A stretch of DNA of 51,800 nt from an uncultured Prochlorococcus sp. (GCA_902572825.1 CACGHD010000009.1:1-51800), one strand, 5' to 3'; shown: positions 35,175 to 45,828, numbered from the stretch's first letter. Translations and numbers: made by a program. The notes: generated from the sequence alone by a model not told the origin.

Positions 35175-36224
35175 ATGAAAACAATTTTAGTTACTGGCGG
35201 TGCAGGGTTTATAGGTTCGCATACTTCTTTACTACTTTTAAAAAAAGGATTTAATTTAATAATATTAGATTCTTTTCTTAATAGTAATCCTAAGGTTATT
35301 GAAAGAATCTCTGAATTATCAGGCATTAAAAATGTTCAAAAGCGAATAGAATTAATTAAAGGAGATATAAGAGATCAAAAATTATTAGAAAGAATATTTG
35401 ATTTTGCAAAAATAAATAATAATCCAATTGATGCAGTTATACATTTTGCAGGCCTAAAATCTGTGAGTGATTCTCTTGAGAATCCATTTGATTATTGGGA
35501 AGTTAACGTTTTAGGGACTATAAAATTACTACAAGTAATGGAGAAAAATAATTGCTTCACAATTATCTTTAGTAGCTCTGCAACTATTTATGGGGTCCCA
35601 AAGGATTTACCTCTTAAGGAAATTTCAGATATCAACCCTGTGAATACTTACGGAGAGACTAAAGCAGCAATAGAAAAAATATTTAGAGATGTATCTAAAG
35701 TTAAATCAAAGAAATGGAGAATGATTACCTTGAGATATTTTAATCCAGTTGGTGCACATCCAACTGGAAAAATGGGAGAAGACCCTCTCATTGAACCCAA
35801 TAATTTATTTCCTTATATTTCACAAGTTGCTATTGGAAGAAAAGAAAAGCTCAGAATATTTGGTAATAATTGGCCAACTTTTGATGGAACATGCATAAGG
35901 GATTATATTCATATCATGGATCTTGCAGAATCTCACATCGCATCTTTAGAATTCTTATTAAAATCTTCTTCATTACTTTTGAATTTGAATATTGGAACTG
36001 GAATTGGAAGAAGCGTCCTAGAAATTGTAAAAACTTTTGAGAAAGTAAATAATCTAGTTATTCCATATTCTTTCGTTGAAAGAAGGGAAGGAGACATAGC
36101 AGTAAATTATGCTGACAACAAGAAAGCTTTATCATTTTTAAATTGGAGACCGATCTATACTCTTGAAGATATGTGCAGAGATTCTTGGAAATGGCAAAAA
36201 ATGAATCCAAATGGATATAAATAA
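35175..36224 (+). CDS. galE: UDP-glucose 4-epimerase
   Basis: GalE-type extended SDR, 349 residues. NAD motif TGGAGFIGSH (7-16), HFAGLKSV, SSSATIYG, catalytic Tyr159 and Lys163 in NTYGETK, RYFNPVGAHPTGKMGEDP and a DGTCIRDYIHIMDLA segment are canonical. Interconverts UDP-glucose and UDP-galactose. ATG 35175 is chosen because the NAD motif starts directly; a TTG 30 bases earlier is also possible. The next gene is 183 bases away. Confidence 0.94.
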   Translation: MKTILVTGGAGFIGSHTSLLLLKKGFNLIILDSFLNSNPKVIERISELSGIKNVQKRIELIKGDIRDQKLLERIFDFAKINNNPIDAVIHFAGLKSVSDSLENPFDYWEVNVLGTIKLLQVMEKNNCFTIIFSSSATIYGVPKDLPLKEISDINPVNTYGETKAAIEKIFRDVSKVKSKKWRMITLRYFNPVGAHPTGKMGEDPLIEPNNLFPYISQVAIGRKEKLRIFGNNWPTFDGTCIRDYIHIMDLAESHIASLEFLLKSSSLLLNLNIGTGIGRSVLEIVKTFEKVNNLVIPYSFVERREGDIAVNYADNKKALSFLNWRPIYTLEDMCRDSWKWQKMNPNGYK

Positions 36225-36407
36225 TAAAGTTATTACAAGATTTAAATCATAAATTATTATCCTTTTACTTTAAATAAGCAATAAGTTGTAAATATTATCT
36301 CTCACAGAAAAAAGATTTTAAACTTTATTTTTATTGAAATAAAATTTTCCTTGACTATTTTTTTTTAATTTCAAAAAAAGTTAGTATATTCATATAGGAC
36401 TTCTAAA

Positions 36408-37358
36408 ATGGGCAAAAAGGGTATCAAAAATATAGTTACAGGTGGAGCTGGATTTTTAGGATCTCATCTTATTGATAAGTTAATGTATAGAGGAGAATCG
36501 GTAATATGTTTAGATAACTTTTTAACGGGGGATAAAAAAAATATAAAAAAATGGTATAAAAATAAAAATTTTGAGTTAATCAATCATGATTTAACCAAAC
36601 CTATTTTTGTTGAAGGCGATCGTATCTGGCATTTAGGATGCCCAGCCTCACCCAGTCATTATCAAACTAATCCAATATATACAGCGAAAACAATTTTCCT
36701 TGGAACTTTAAATATGTTAGATCTGGCAAAAAAATTAAAATCAAAAATATTTTTGGCGTCAACCAGTGAAATATATGGGGATCCAAAAGTTCATCCTCAA
36801 ACGGAAGATTACTTTGGATTTGTAAATCCGATTGGTATAAGAAGTTGTTACACAGAAGGGAAAAGAATAGCTGAAACACTTTTTTTCGACTATCAAAGAC
36901 TTTACAATTTAGATATTAGAGTCGCAAGAATATTTAACACCTATGGACCTAGGATGACAATAAATGATGGAAGAGTAATGAGTAATTTTATAGTTCAGGC
37001 GTTAAATCATAAACCTTTAACAATTTATGGTGATGGATTACAAACTAGAAGTTTTTGTTATGTTGAGGACTTAATTAATGCGATGATAAAAGTAATGGAT
37101 GGGACTATATTTGGACCAGTAAATTTAGGAAATCATGAAGAGATTTCAATATTAGACTTGGCAAAGAAAATAACAAAAGAAATAAATAGTGAAATGGATT
37201 TGATTTTTAAAGATTTGCCTATTGATGACCCTAAAAGAAGACAACCCTCAATTGCACTTGCTAAAAATATTTATCAATGGGAACCAAGAATATCTTTAGA
37301 AAAAGGTCTTAAACCCACAATTATTTACTTTAAAAAATTGTTGAAAAAAATGAAGTAA
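36408..37358 (+). CDS. UDP-glucuronate decarboxylase (UDP-xylose synthase)
   Basis: UXS-type extended SDR, 316 residues: TGGAGFLGSH (11-20), the very typical CPASPSHYQTNPI (78-90), TSEIYGDPKVHPQ, NPIGIRSCYTEGKR with catalytic Y148 and K152, ARIFNTYGPRM and YGDGLQTRSFCYV. Converts UDP-glucuronate to UDP-xylose. The substrate comes from the Ugd encoded just downstream, so the pair makes a UDP-glucose to UDP-xylose route. ATG start. Confidence 0.93.
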   Translation: MGKKGIKNIVTGGAGFLGSHLIDKLMYRGESVICLDNFLTGDKKNIKKWYKNKNFELINHDLTKPIFVEGDRIWHLGCPASPSHYQTNPIYTAKTIFLGTLNMLDLAKKLKSKIFLASTSEIYGDPKVHPQTEDYFGFVNPIGIRSCYTEGKRIAETLFFDYQRLYNLDIRVARIFNTYGPRMTINDGRVMSNFIVQALNHKPLTIYGDGLQTRSFCYVEDLINAMIKVMDGTIFGPVNLGNHEEISILDLAKKITKEINSEMDLIFKDLPIDDPKRRQPSIALAKNIYQWEPRISLEKGLKPTIIYFKKLLKKMK

Positions 37359-37465
37359 AAACTATTTTAAGTATGAAATTCCCATTAATAAATAATTTTG
37401 GTCTTATTTTTAAATGTAAGATTTTACTATTATGATAATTTGGTATTATCTTTAAAAAATATATT

Positions 37466-38890
37466 TTGGAATCTTTTAAAATAAAGAAAATTTGTTGTAT
37501 TGGTGCAGGATATGTAGGTGGACCAACTATGGCTGTAATAGCAGAAAAATGCCCTCACTTGAAAGTTACAGTTGTTGATATTAATGAGGAAAGGATAGAT
37601 GAATGGAATAGCAGTGACTTAGAAAATATGCCTATATTTGAACCTGGATTAAAGGAAATTATTTCTAAGGTTAGGGGAAAAAATTTATTCTTCTCAACTC
37701 AAATTGCAAAGGAGATAAAGGAATCTGATATGGTATTTATTTCTGTAAATACCCCCACTAAAACTGAAGGTTTTGGGGCGGGATATGCCATAGATCTTAA
37801 ATGGGTAGAGTCTTCCGCAAGACAAGTTGCTAAGTATGCGCAAGGACATACTATTGTCGTTGAGAAAAGTACATTACCAGTAAAGACTGCTGAAGTAATC
37901 AAAGAGATTTTACTAAACTCGATTAAAAATAAAAATTGTAAGGACTATGATAAAACTTTTTCAATACTCTCTAATCCAGAGTTTCTAGCTGAAGGAACAG
38001 CTATTCAAAATTTACAAAATCCGGATAGAGTCCTTATTGGGGGTGAGGACCAAGAATCAATTAATTACCTTAAAGAAATTTATATGAATTGGGTTAAAAG
38101 TACAAAAATATTAACTACTAATCTATGGAGTAGTGAATTATCTAAATTGACAGCTAATGCATTTCTAGCTCAAAGAATAAGTTCGATTAATAGTATCTCA
38201 GCTATTTGTGAGGTTACTGGTGCAGAAGTCGGTGAAGTATCTAAAGCAGTAGGTTTCGATTCTAGAATCGGTTCTGAATTTTTATCTGCGGGCCCTGGCT
38301 TTGGTGGGAGTTGTTTTAAAAAAGATATTTTAAATTTAGTTTATCTTGCAAAGTTTTATAGATTAAATGAAATAGCAGATTACTGGGAACAAGTAATTAA
38401 GCTAAATAATTGGCAAAATAGAAGGATCTCTCAACTTATTGTTGAAAAACTATTTGGGACTGTATCTTTAAAGAAAATTGTAATCTTAGGCTTTTCTTTC
38501 AAAGCTAATACTAATGACACAAGGGAATCTCCAGCTATTTCAATAGTTAATGATCTTCTAGAAAATGGAGCAGAAATAAAAATTCATGATCCAAAGGTAA
38601 AGAGTAAACAAATTATGAAAGATTTGAATTTGAGCTTTAATACTAAAGAAAAAAGAAAAGAGTTTGGATCTTGGGATTATGTGAGTGATGTATATAAAGC
38701 ATTAGAAAATGCAGATGCTGCTGTAATAGTTACTGAATGGCCTGAATATAAAAAACTAGATTGGTTAAAAATATCTGAAATAATGAGAAATCCAGCTTGG
38801 TTATTTGACACTAGATCAATAACTGAGCCTTCTGCAATAAAAGAAACAAGTATAAACTACTGGTCTGTTGGTAACGGTTCGCTTGAATAA
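37466..38890 (+). CDS. ugd: UDP-glucose 6-dehydrogenase
   Basis: Ugd of the longer, animal/plant-like class, 474 residues: GAGYVGGPT (13-21), SVNTPTKT (93-100), VEKSTLPVKT, LSNPEFLAEGTAI, the catalytic GPGFGGSCFKKD with Cys283, and GFSFKANTNDTRESPA in the C-terminal half. Makes UDP-glucuronate with two NAD+. TTG 37466 is the only credible start. Its 3' end overlaps the opposite-strand O-antigen ligase gene by 34 bases. Works with the adjacent decarboxylase. Confidence 0.95.
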   Translation: MESFKIKKICCIGAGYVGGPTMAVIAEKCPHLKVTVVDINEERIDEWNSSDLENMPIFEPGLKEIISKVRGKNLFFSTQIAKEIKESDMVFISVNTPTKTEGFGAGYAIDLKWVESSARQVAKYAQGHTIVVEKSTLPVKTAEVIKEILLNSIKNKNCKDYDKTFSILSNPEFLAEGTAIQNLQNPDRVLIGGEDQESINYLKEIYMNWVKSTKILTTNLWSSELSKLTANAFLAQRISSINSISAICEVTGAEVGEVSKAVGFDSRIGSEFLSAGPGFGGSCFKKDILNLVYLAKFYRLNEIADYWEQVIKLNNWQNRRISQLIVEKLFGTVSLKKIVILGFSFKANTNDTRESPAISIVNDLLENGAEIKIHDPKVKSKQIMKDLNLSFNTKEKRKEFGSWDYVSDVYKALENADAAVIVTEWPEYKKLDWLKISEIMRNPAWLFDTRSITEPSAIKETSINYWSVGNGSLE

Positions 38891-40155
38891 TTAGAAATTG
38901 TTTTGGGTGAGTTAATTAATTCTTTTAATCCTGCTAATAGTATCCAAAAAATGAAACTTATTCTTCCATCATAATATTGAATATCAACAAATTGAGAAAG
39001 TAGCAGTACAACAAAAGCTGAGAACCAAGCTCTATCATAAAGGTTAATCTTTCTAGGATTATGATTAACATATATTTTTAAAAAAGATAGTATGCAAATT
39101 AAAAAGATCGTTCCAAATATTAAAACAGCTAATGGTATTCCATAACTAAGCGCAAATTCTAAAAGTAAATTATGACTATGGAAAATTATGTCTTTATTTA
39201 AAGAGTAATAAAGTAAGGGGAAAGATGCCGCCCCCCATCCTAAAATGGGTCTCTGAAGAATAAATAAAATTGCTGCCTGCCAAATTTCAATTCTACTTAG
39301 TCCATAAGTATAGTTTTCAGAAGCAAATTTAAGCCAAAGCCATTTTGGGAGAACACCTCTTATTAATAATTGAAAATCTGGGGATACGAAATTTCCATTA
39401 GCCAGTAAAATTAAACTAGAAACTAAAAAAATTGCTGGCAAAATCCAAATTAATGAAGAAATCCCCATTAGCAATGGTATAAATGTAATTAGGCCAATCC
39501 AAGCACTTCTGGAACTAGTTAGAACTAAGGAAATCGTTATAAAAATTAGAAATGTTAAACATATATTTTTGTTTAGGTTGCTATTTTTATTATCTAAAAA
39601 TGAAGCAAGTGAAAAAGGAAAGATAATACAGTACCATGCACCAGCGTAATTCTGATTGCTAAACACTGCGCTTATTCCCTCCATTGGATTTACAGGCTTT
39701 TGAAACCAGATAATTAATCCATTCAAAAATTCAAAAGGTCCATATAACTGGAAGAAAAATTGACTGAAGCCAGAAATAATTAACGGAAAACTCCCTGCTA
39801 TTAATAATTTGCAAAATATATTCCTGTCTTTTTCTGTACTTACGTATTCTTGAAATGCAATAAAACAAAAGAATAATGGTAACCAATTAGATAAACCTAC
39901 CCATGTTAAAGATTTTTCCCAATTATTTATTAATGGTACTATGGTTGCATCAGGTTCAATAAAGTTTTTTTGCAATAAGGCAAATAAAGGCATCAAAATT
40001 GATGAAAAAATAAAAACTAAGTTCCATTTATCCTGTACAAATTTTTGAAAGTTTTTTTTACTGGACAATAAACCACTTATTATTAAGAAAATAGAAGCTA
40101 AACCTGGCGCCGAGGCCAGTAAAAAAATACCTATCCAGAATAATTTTTTTATCAA
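38857..40155 (-). CDS. O-antigen ligase/polymerase-family membrane protein
   Basis: A 432-residue polytopic protein with about eleven hydrophobic segments. Wzy_C features: LTSSRSAWIGLITFIPLLMG, a GWGAASFPLLYY loop and FHSHNLLLEFALSYGIPLAV, whose SHN and following hydrophobic helix match WaaL-type active loops. It either ligates O-antigen to core or belongs to the related IctB-like group of cyanobacteria; the glycan context favours the first. Overlaps the end of ugd. Close to tRNA-Arg, which marks the island end. Confidence 0.78.
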   Translation of the reverse strand: MIKKLFWIGIFLLASAPGLASIFLIISGLLSSKKNFQKFVQDKWNLVFIFSSILMPLFALLQKNFIEPDATIVPLINNWEKSLTWVGLSNWLPLFFCFIAFQEYVSTEKDRNIFCKLLIAGSFPLIISGFSQFFFQLYGPFEFLNGLIIWFQKPVNPMEGISAVFSNQNYAGAWYCIIFPFSLASFLDNKNSNLNKNICLTFLIFITISLVLTSSRSAWIGLITFIPLLMGISSLIWILPAIFLVSSLILLANGNFVSPDFQLLIRGVLPKWLWLKFASENYTYGLSRIEIWQAAILFILQRPILGWGAASFPLLYYSLNKDIIFHSHNLLLEFALSYGIPLAVLIFGTIFLICILSFLKIYVNHNPRKINLYDRAWFSAFVVLLLSQFVDIQYYDGRISFIFWILLAGLKELINSPKTISNYSSEPLPTDQ

Positions 40156-40213
40156 CTTAGTAATCTCTCATTATGAACTGATAAATTTTTTAGTAAGGAT
40201 TTAGTAATAAAAA

Positions 40214-40287
<74 letters not shown>

Positions 40288-40425
40288 ACCTAACTATTAT
40301 ATCTGACAGCAATAGCCTAAACAATTAAAAAAAAATTTATAAAATCAATCAAATTGCTAAAAACAAATAAAATATGAAAATTATTTTTCGAACTTATATA
40401 GAATGAATATAAAAAGAGATTTATT

Positions 40426-41094
40426 TTGGCTAAAAGTCTTTTCGATAAACAAAAAAATGAAATAATAAAAAGCTTTACTAATGGAGTTTCTATTGATCAA
40501 CTTGCAGAAAAGTATAATTTTACAAAAATTACAATTTCAAGAAATCTAAAGAAAAATTTAGGTGAGAAAATCTATAAAACTCTTATCAAAAAAAACAAAT
40601 CTGTTAAATCAAACTTCAAAGAAAAAAATATTGATTCAAGAAAAGTAACTGAAGAAATAAAAACAGCTTCAAAAAATCAAAAATTTCAAGAGAATAAAAA
40701 TCAAATTAGTAAAGATTTTAATCAAGAAATGTCATTTATTGAGATTGAACCTTTAGATTATGAAATTGATATTCAAAAACAGAAAGATTTATCATCTGTT
40801 TCAATTTTAGAAATTTCTTTTCCAAAGATTGTATATATGATAGTGAATAAAAAAATAGAGTTAGAAATTAAAACTTTAAAAGATTTTCCAGAATGGGATT
40901 TTCTTTCTCCTGATGATTTGAATAGAAAAACATTACAAATTTATTTCGATATAAAAATTGCAAAAAGAGATTGTGGTAAGGAACAAAAAGTAATAAAGGT
41001 GCCAAATCCTGAGGTTTTCAGAATAGTTGCTCCTTTATTAGCCTCTCGAGGAATATCCCGAATTGTAAGCGATGATAATTTAATTGCTCTCTGA
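40426..41094 (+). CDS. Conserved cyanobacterial helix-turn-helix protein
   Basis: A 222-residue protein. Residues 10-45 (IIKSFTNGVSIDQLAEKYNFTKITISRNL) form a helix-turn-helix of the resolvase/sigma-70 region 4 type. A lysine/asparagine-rich linker follows, then a second conserved domain (about 128-222) with DFPEWDFLSPDDLNRKTLQIY and IVAPLLASRGISRIVSDDNLI. It looks like a DNA-binding regulator of unknown target. TTG 40426 follows a GAGA-type ribosome site. It overlaps the convergent LapA-like gene by 15 bases. Confidence 0.72.
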   Translation: MAKSLFDKQKNEIIKSFTNGVSIDQLAEKYNFTKITISRNLKKNLGEKIYKTLIKKNKSVKSNFKEKNIDSRKVTEEIKTASKNQKFQENKNQISKDFNQEMSFIEIEPLDYEIDIQKQKDLSSVSILEISFPKIVYMIVNKKIELEIKTLKDFPEWDFLSPDDLNRKTLQIYFDIKIAKRDCGKEQKVIKVPNPEVFRIVAPLLASRGISRIVSDDNLIAL

Positions 41095-41310
41095 AATTCT
41101 ACGATGATAATCAAGGCTGATAATACTACCTAATAAAGATCCAGTAATAAAACTTGTTCCAATAATAAAACTCAAAGGCAATTCAACTGATTCATTAATA
41201 AGTAAATTTACTTTTTTTTTGATTGAGCTATTTTGAATACCAATAATTAATATTAAAAGTAAAGAAGAATTAAAAATAAAAGCAAAAAGTAAGTTCTTAA
41301 ATAAAAACAA
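41080..41310 (-). CDS. LapA-domain small membrane protein
   Basis: A 76-residue protein with two hydrophobic helices (about 4-24 and 46-64) joined by NSSIKKKVNLLINESVELPLS. The second helix ends in GSLLGSII, as in LapA (DUF1049) proteins. Family function is poorly known; in proteobacteria LapA/LapB are linked to lipopolysaccharide assembly. It follows rsmI by 26 bases in the same direction and could be co-transcribed. ATG start. Confidence 0.65.
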   Translation of the reverse strand: MFLFKNLLFAFIFNSSLLLILIIGIQNSSIKKKVNLLINESVELPLSFIIGTSFITGSLLGSIISLDYHRRISESN

Positions 41311-41336
41311 GATTTTAATTACACATATATTTAATT

Positions 41337-42200
41337 TTAATGTAAATTGTAAATTATGCTTTTATTGAGGTTTCTCTTTTTTGCCAAATATCGCGAAGCG
41401 GCAGACAAGCTCAATCCCGCATTAATTAATTCGGACAGTTCTTCTCTTAAAACGATCTTGTTAAAGTTTTCATTTTTTTGTTTTTCAATTCCTTTTATCA
41501 CTATTGTTATCTCTCCAAGTATTTCTTTATCCTTAAAAAAGTTAATTACGCGATCAACACTCGTCTGAATATTTTCCTCAAATTTTTTTGTCAATTCTCT
41601 TGAAACTTGTATCTCCCTTTCCCCTCCACAATATTTTTTCAATTCTTGTAAAAGAGTATTTAGCCTATGGGGAGATTCAAAAAGTATAGTAGTTTTTTCG
41701 CTTTCAGATATCTCCAAAAGAATTTTGATTCTCTCAATTTTTTTCTTTGGTAAGAAACCTTCAAATATAAAACGAGACGAATTCATACCACTTGTTACAA
41801 GAGCTGTTAGAGCTGCACATGGCCCTGGAATGCATATAACATCAATCCTATTTGCCTTGGCTCTATTTATGAGATCTTCCCCAGGATCGCAGATACCTGG
41901 TAAACCAGCATCACTCACTAAAGCAATCGAATCACCAGATTCTAGATAGTTCAATATGGGAGGAATTTTTTTGTAAGAATTATTTTTATTGAAGCTTACT
42001 AGTTTATTATCAAAATTGTATCTTTCCATAATCTTTTTGGTTTGTCTTGTATCTTCGCAGGCAATTAAAGAAACATTTTTAAGAATATTTATAGCTCTTG
42101 AAGAAAGATCATTTAAATTCCCAATAGGTGTGCCTACTACATATAAAGTATTACTTTCAGGTTCCTCTTTTCTATGAGATAATGGGGAAATATTTTTCAT
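41337..42200 (-). CDS. rsmI: 16S rRNA (cytidine-1402-2'-O)-methyltransferase
   Basis: RsmI, 287 residues: LYVVGTPIGNLNDLSSRA (19-36), IACEDTRQTKKI, FNKNNSYKKIP, ALVSDAGLPGICDPGEDLI, CIPGPCAALTALVTSGM, FEGFLPKK and ILFESPHRL are all family blocks of the tetrapyrrole methylase fold. It 2'-O-methylates C1402 in the 30S P-site. ATG 42200 leaves only three bases before the start assigned to cysQ on the other strand, so promoters must lie inside coding DNA. Confidence 0.96.
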   Translation of the reverse strand: MKNISPLSHRKEEPESNTLYVVGTPIGNLNDLSSRAINILKNVSLIACEDTRQTKKIMERYNFDNKLVSFNKNNSYKKIPPILNYLESGDSIALVSDAGLPGICDPGEDLINRAKANRIDVICIPGPCAALTALVTSGMNSSRFIFEGFLPKKKIERIKILLEISESEKTTILFESPHRLNTLLQELKKYCGGEREIQVSRELTKKFEENIQTSVDRVINFFKDKEILGEITIVIKGIEKQKNENFNKIVLREELSELINAGLSLSAASRYLAKKRNLNKSIIYNLH

Positions 42201-42203
42201 TTT

Positions 42204-43106
42204 GTGATTAAATTACCCTCAGGTGTAGATGTTGGGAATCTTGTACATGATTTAAGGGATTTTAGTTGGGAAGCGTCTGATATCTTACTTTATTATTCAC
42301 AAATTTTAAAAGATTCAAAAGATAAAAGCAATTTTCTAAAAAATGTTGACAATAATGAACCTGTAACAATAGCGGACTTAAAAGTAAATGACATAATTAT
42401 TCAAAAAATTAATGAAAAGTATAAGAATATTAATTGGGAGATTTTAAGTGAGGAAAATGTCAAAAAAGATACTTACAATACTACAAAATATTCAGAATGG
42501 ACATGGGTTCTTGACCCGCTAGATGGTACTAAGGACTTCATTCAAGGTACCGGTAATTATGCTATGCATTTGGCATTGAATTATAAGCAAAATCCCTACA
42601 TTGGAATTGTATTAATACCCGAAAAAGATGAATTATGGATAGCTAATGGGGAAAGGACTTGGTGTGAAAAAAGGGATGGTTCAATAATGAAACCCCACTT
42701 ATCTAACCATAAGACTCTTGAAGAAATGATTTTAGTAACTAGCAAAAATCATAGAAATAAAGCTTTAAAAAATTTAATTAAAAGAATTGATTTTAAAGAA
42801 GTTCATACAATGGGAAGCATTGGATGCAAGATTGCAAATATTCTAAGAGGGGAAAGCGATATTTATATCTCTTTGAGTACCCCGGGTAAGAGTTCACCAA
42901 AAGATTGGGATTTCGCTGCCCCAGAGGCTATTTTGATAGAGAACGGAGGAGCAATCACAAACTTAGATAATGAAAAACTCTCATATGGTAATTCAAAATT
43001 TGAGCAAAGAGGAGTAATTATTGCTTCGAATAATAAGGAAAACCATAAATTAGTTTGTCTTCAAATAAAAAAAGTTATTGAAGAATTCAATATCTTGTCA
43101 AATTAA
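42204..43106 (+). CDS. cysQ: 3'(2'),5'-bisphosphate nucleotidase (inositol monophosphatase family)
   Basis: A 300-residue CysQ-like enzyme: EPVTIADLKVND (about 53-64), ILSEENV, WVLDPLDGTKDFIQGTG with the metal-binding DPLDGT (about 111-116), and KDWDFAAPEAILIENGGAIT for the second metal Asp. It hydrolyses PAP/PAPS or inositol phosphates. GTG 42204 is assigned because SWEASDILL is conserved-looking near the start. Divergent from rsmI by three bases, convergent with pnp with three bases between stops. Confidence 0.88.
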   Translation: MIKLPSGVDVGNLVHDLRDFSWEASDILLYYSQILKDSKDKSNFLKNVDNNEPVTIADLKVNDIIIQKINEKYKNINWEILSEENVKKDTYNTTKYSEWTWVLDPLDGTKDFIQGTGNYAMHLALNYKQNPYIGIVLIPEKDELWIANGERTWCEKRDGSIMKPHLSNHKTLEEMILVTSKNHRNKALKNLIKRIDFKEVHTMGSIGCKIANILRGESDIYISLSTPGKSSPKDWDFAAPEAILIENGGAITNLDNEKLSYGNSKFEQRGVIIASNNKENHKLVCLQIKKVIEEFNILSN

Positions 43107-43109
43107 GAA

Positions 43110-45275
43110 TTAATTTAAAGGCGCTACTGGAGTAGGTGTTGGCTCTGGGTAGGACATTCTTCCGTTTTGGGAAACCCCTCTAAGTGTGAGATTTATTCTG
43201 CCTCTGCTATCGATTTCTCGAACCCTTACAGTTACTTCGTCACCTTGTCTGACCACGTCTTCAACTCTCTCAACTCTTGCTTCAGATAGCTGAGATATAT
43301 GAACCATTCCTTCTTTACCTGGAAGAATTTCAACAAAAGCTCCTATTGGGATAATTCTAGTTACAACTCCAGAAAAGATTTCTCCCTCATGTACTTTTCT
43401 CGTTAGTCCTTCGATTATTTTTTGGGCTTCTTCGGCTGCGGCCCCATCATGTGAAGCAATAGTTACTATCCCGCCATCCTCAATATCTATTTTTGTATTA
43501 GTCCTTTCGGTAATACCCTTTATAGTCCTACCGCCAGGACCTATCACAGTTCCAATAAGCTCAGGATCTATTCTAAAGCTTAAGAGTCTTGGAGCATGAG
43601 GAGATAACGATTCTTGTGGTTGATCTATCGCTTCTTGCATTTTTTCTAAAATATGCAATCTTGCTGGCCGGGCCTTTTTTATTGCATCAGAAATAACAGA
43701 AACTGGTAATCCTGTTATTTTCATATCCATTTGTAATGCAGTTATCCCCTTTTCTGTTCCGGCCACTTTGAAATCCATATCTCCAAGGAAGTCCTCAATA
43801 CCTTGGATATCTGTCAAAATTCTTACTTCTTTCCCTTCTTTTATTAACCCCATTGCTGTACCACTTACTGGAGCCTTTAAAGGAACTCCAGCATCAAGTA
43901 ACGATAGTGTGCTGCCACAAACAGAGCCCATTGAAGTAGAACCGTTGGAGCTTAGGACTTCACTAACTACTCTTAAAACGTATGGAAATGTTTCTTTGCC
44001 AGGCAATACCGGAATAATAGCTCTTTCAGCTAAGGCACCATGACCTATTTCTCTTCTTCCAGGTGTCCTCATTGGTCTAGTTTCTCCAACAGAAAAAGGT
44101 GGAAAATTATAGTGATGCAAATAAGTTTTTTCGGTACTTGGATTTAGGTCATCCATTTCTTGGGCATCGCTTGGAGTCCCAAGTGTTGTTGTAGATAAAA
44201 CTTGAGTCAATCCTCTTTGAAATAATGCAGAGCCATGAACTCTCTTAGGAAGTATACCGGCAGAAGCACTAATTTTTCTAACTTCATCAAGATCTCTACC
44301 ATCAACCCTTTTGCCATCATTAATGATTTGAGATCTCATTAATTTTTTTGTTAACTTTTTAAAGTCAGAGTGAATTAATTTATCGTTTTCAGCGATAAGC
44401 ATCTTTAACTGGTTGTCATCTTTTAGAGATTCAATTTTGTTTTGAATGTCAACTTTGATTTTGTCTAGTTCTTGATCTCTCTCTTCTTTTGATTGATCAA
44501 ATTTCTTTAATACCAAATCAATAGGTTTTGAACAGTTCTTTTCAAGATAACTAGATAATGTTTTATCTTCCTCAGGTTCAACAGGTTTTACTTGAGAAAT
44601 ACCTAACTCTTTTAGAAGATCTTCTTGAGCTTTAATTAGTTCTGTTACGGCTTCATATCCAAAATCTATAGCTTCGATAGTATCTTGCTCTGAAAGTTGA
44701 TTTGAACCAGCCTCAATCATTACGATTCCGTCAGGGGATCCAGCAACAACTATATCAAGATCACCTTTTTCAATTTCTCTATAACTTGGATTTAAAATAA
44801 AATCATCACCTATGAGCCCAACCCTTACTGCAGCCATTGGTCCATAGAAAGGTATTTCAGCTAGTAATGTGGCTATTGATGCACCTGTTACTGCTAAAAC
44901 ATCAGCTGGGACTCTTTCATCAAGGGAAAGGCAAGATGCAACTATCTGGATCTCATCACGCATCCATCCAGGGAAAAGAGGCCTCATCGGTCTATCTATT
45001 AACCTTGCAATTAAAGTTGCTCTTTCAGGAGGTCTACCTTCTCTTCTCATGAAACCGCCTGGAATTCTTCCGGCTGCATATAGTTTTTCCTCGTAATCAC
45101 AAATGAGAGGAAGAAAATCAGCAGTTTCTTTCTTTATTGTTTTCGTTGCTGTAACTAATAAAGATGTGTCTCCACATTCAATCATTACTGACCCATTTGC
45201 CTGAGGTGCATAAAGCCCTGTCGTTAGTCGTATCTCTCGTCCGTCAAACGTGATCGACTTATTTTGTCCTTCCAC
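43110..45275 (-). CDS. pnp: Polyribonucleotide nucleotidyltransferase (PNPase)
   Basis: Full-length PNPase, 721 residues: first RNase PH domain ([20 protein letters not shown] region), helical linker, second RNase PH domain with [33 protein letters not shown] and [21 protein letters not shown] domain with [15 protein letters not shown], and S1 domain ([20 protein letters not shown]). It degrades RNA by phosphorolysis. Last gene of the leftward core run, 187 bases after rpsN. Cyanobacteria depend on it strongly for RNA decay and tailing. Confidence 0.98.
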   Translation of the reverse strand: MEGQNKSITFDGREIRLTTGLYAPQANGSVMIECGDTSLLVTATKTIKKETADFLPLICDYEEKLYAAGRIPGGFMRREGRPPERATLIARLIDRPMRPLFPGWMRDEIQIVASCLSLDERVPADVLAVTGASIATLLAEIPFYGPMAAVRVGLIGDDFILNPSYREIEKGDLDIVVAGSPDGIVMIEAGSNQLSEQDTIEAIDFGYEAVTELIKAQEDLLKELGISQVKPVEPEEDKTLSSYLEKNCSKPIDLVLKKFDQSKEERDQELDKIKVDIQNKIESLKDDNQLKMLIAENDKLIHSDFKKLTKKLMRSQIINDGKRVDGRDLDEVRKISASAGILPKRVHGSALFQRGLTQVLSTTTLGTPSDAQEMDDLNPSTEKTYLHHYNFPPFSVGETRPMRTPGRREIGHGALAERAIIPVLPGKETFPYVLRVVSEVLSSNGSTSMGSVCGSTLSLLDAGVPLKAPVSGTAMGLIKEGKEVRILTDIQGIEDFLGDMDFKVAGTEKGITALQMDMKITGLPVSVISDAIKKARPARLHILEKMQEAIDQPQESLSPHAPRLLSFRIDPELIGTVIGPGGRTIKGITERTNTKIDIEDGGIVTIASHDGAAAEEAQKIIEGLTRKVHEGEIFSGVVTRIIPIGAFVEILPGKEGMVHISQLSEARVERVEDVVRQGDEVTVRVREIDSRGRINLTLRGVSQNGRMSYPEPTPTPVAPLN

Positions 45276-45462
45276 TTTTTAAATTATAAATCTATTCATA
45301 ATTTATTCTTACATCTAAAAGGGACATATTGAAGGAATTATTTAAATAAGGTTGAAAAAATTTTATTTATAACCATTTAAAATGGCTTTAATCTATTGGT
45401 ATCAGTAAGTTTTTCTAGATAAAATTAAATTAAAAAAAAATTATAAAATATAAAATATTTAG

Positions 45463-45765
45463 TTACCAACTTGATTTTACGACGCCTGGCAATTCACCAT
45501 TATGAGCCCTTTGCCTTAATTGGTTTCTACATAATCCAAAATCTCTATAAACTCCTCTTGGTTTTCCTGTCGCCCAACATCTATTCCTAATTCTTGTTGG
45601 AGCTGAGTTCCTTGGAAGTCCTTGTATTTTTCTATGAATTTCTAATCTCTCCATAGGATCATTAGCACTATTAAATTGATCTAATAAAGATTTTCTCTTC
45701 GCAGCATATTTTTTTACAAGTTTTTTGCGTTTTACTTCTCTAGCAATCATTGATTTTTTTGCCAT
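45463..45765 (-). CDS. rpsN: 30S ribosomal protein S14
   Basis: A 100-residue S14 of the long, zinc-free type: [13 protein letters not shown] start, [45 protein letters not shown] and [12 protein letters not shown]-terminus. It has the family's standard length and no CxxC zinc motif. I start at ATG 45765; ATG 45771 would add two residues. Located between rseP and pnp, as in marine cyanobacteria, not in the main ribosomal operon. Confidence 0.98.
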   Translation of the reverse strand: MAKKSMIAREVKRKKLVKKYAAKRKSLLDQFNSANDPMERLEIHRKIQGLPRNSAPTRIRNRCWATGKPRGVYRDFGLCRNQLRQRAHNGELPGVVKSSW

Positions 45766-45828
45766 CAACAAAAATTATAAATATAAATTCCATATTAACA
45801 GTTAATGCATCAATATTAAAATATTAAA

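Noticed and set aside
43768-45096. Several open frames of 70-90 codons on the strand opposite pnp
   Set aside because: They are antisense shadows of a strongly conserved gene and have no recognisable protein features.
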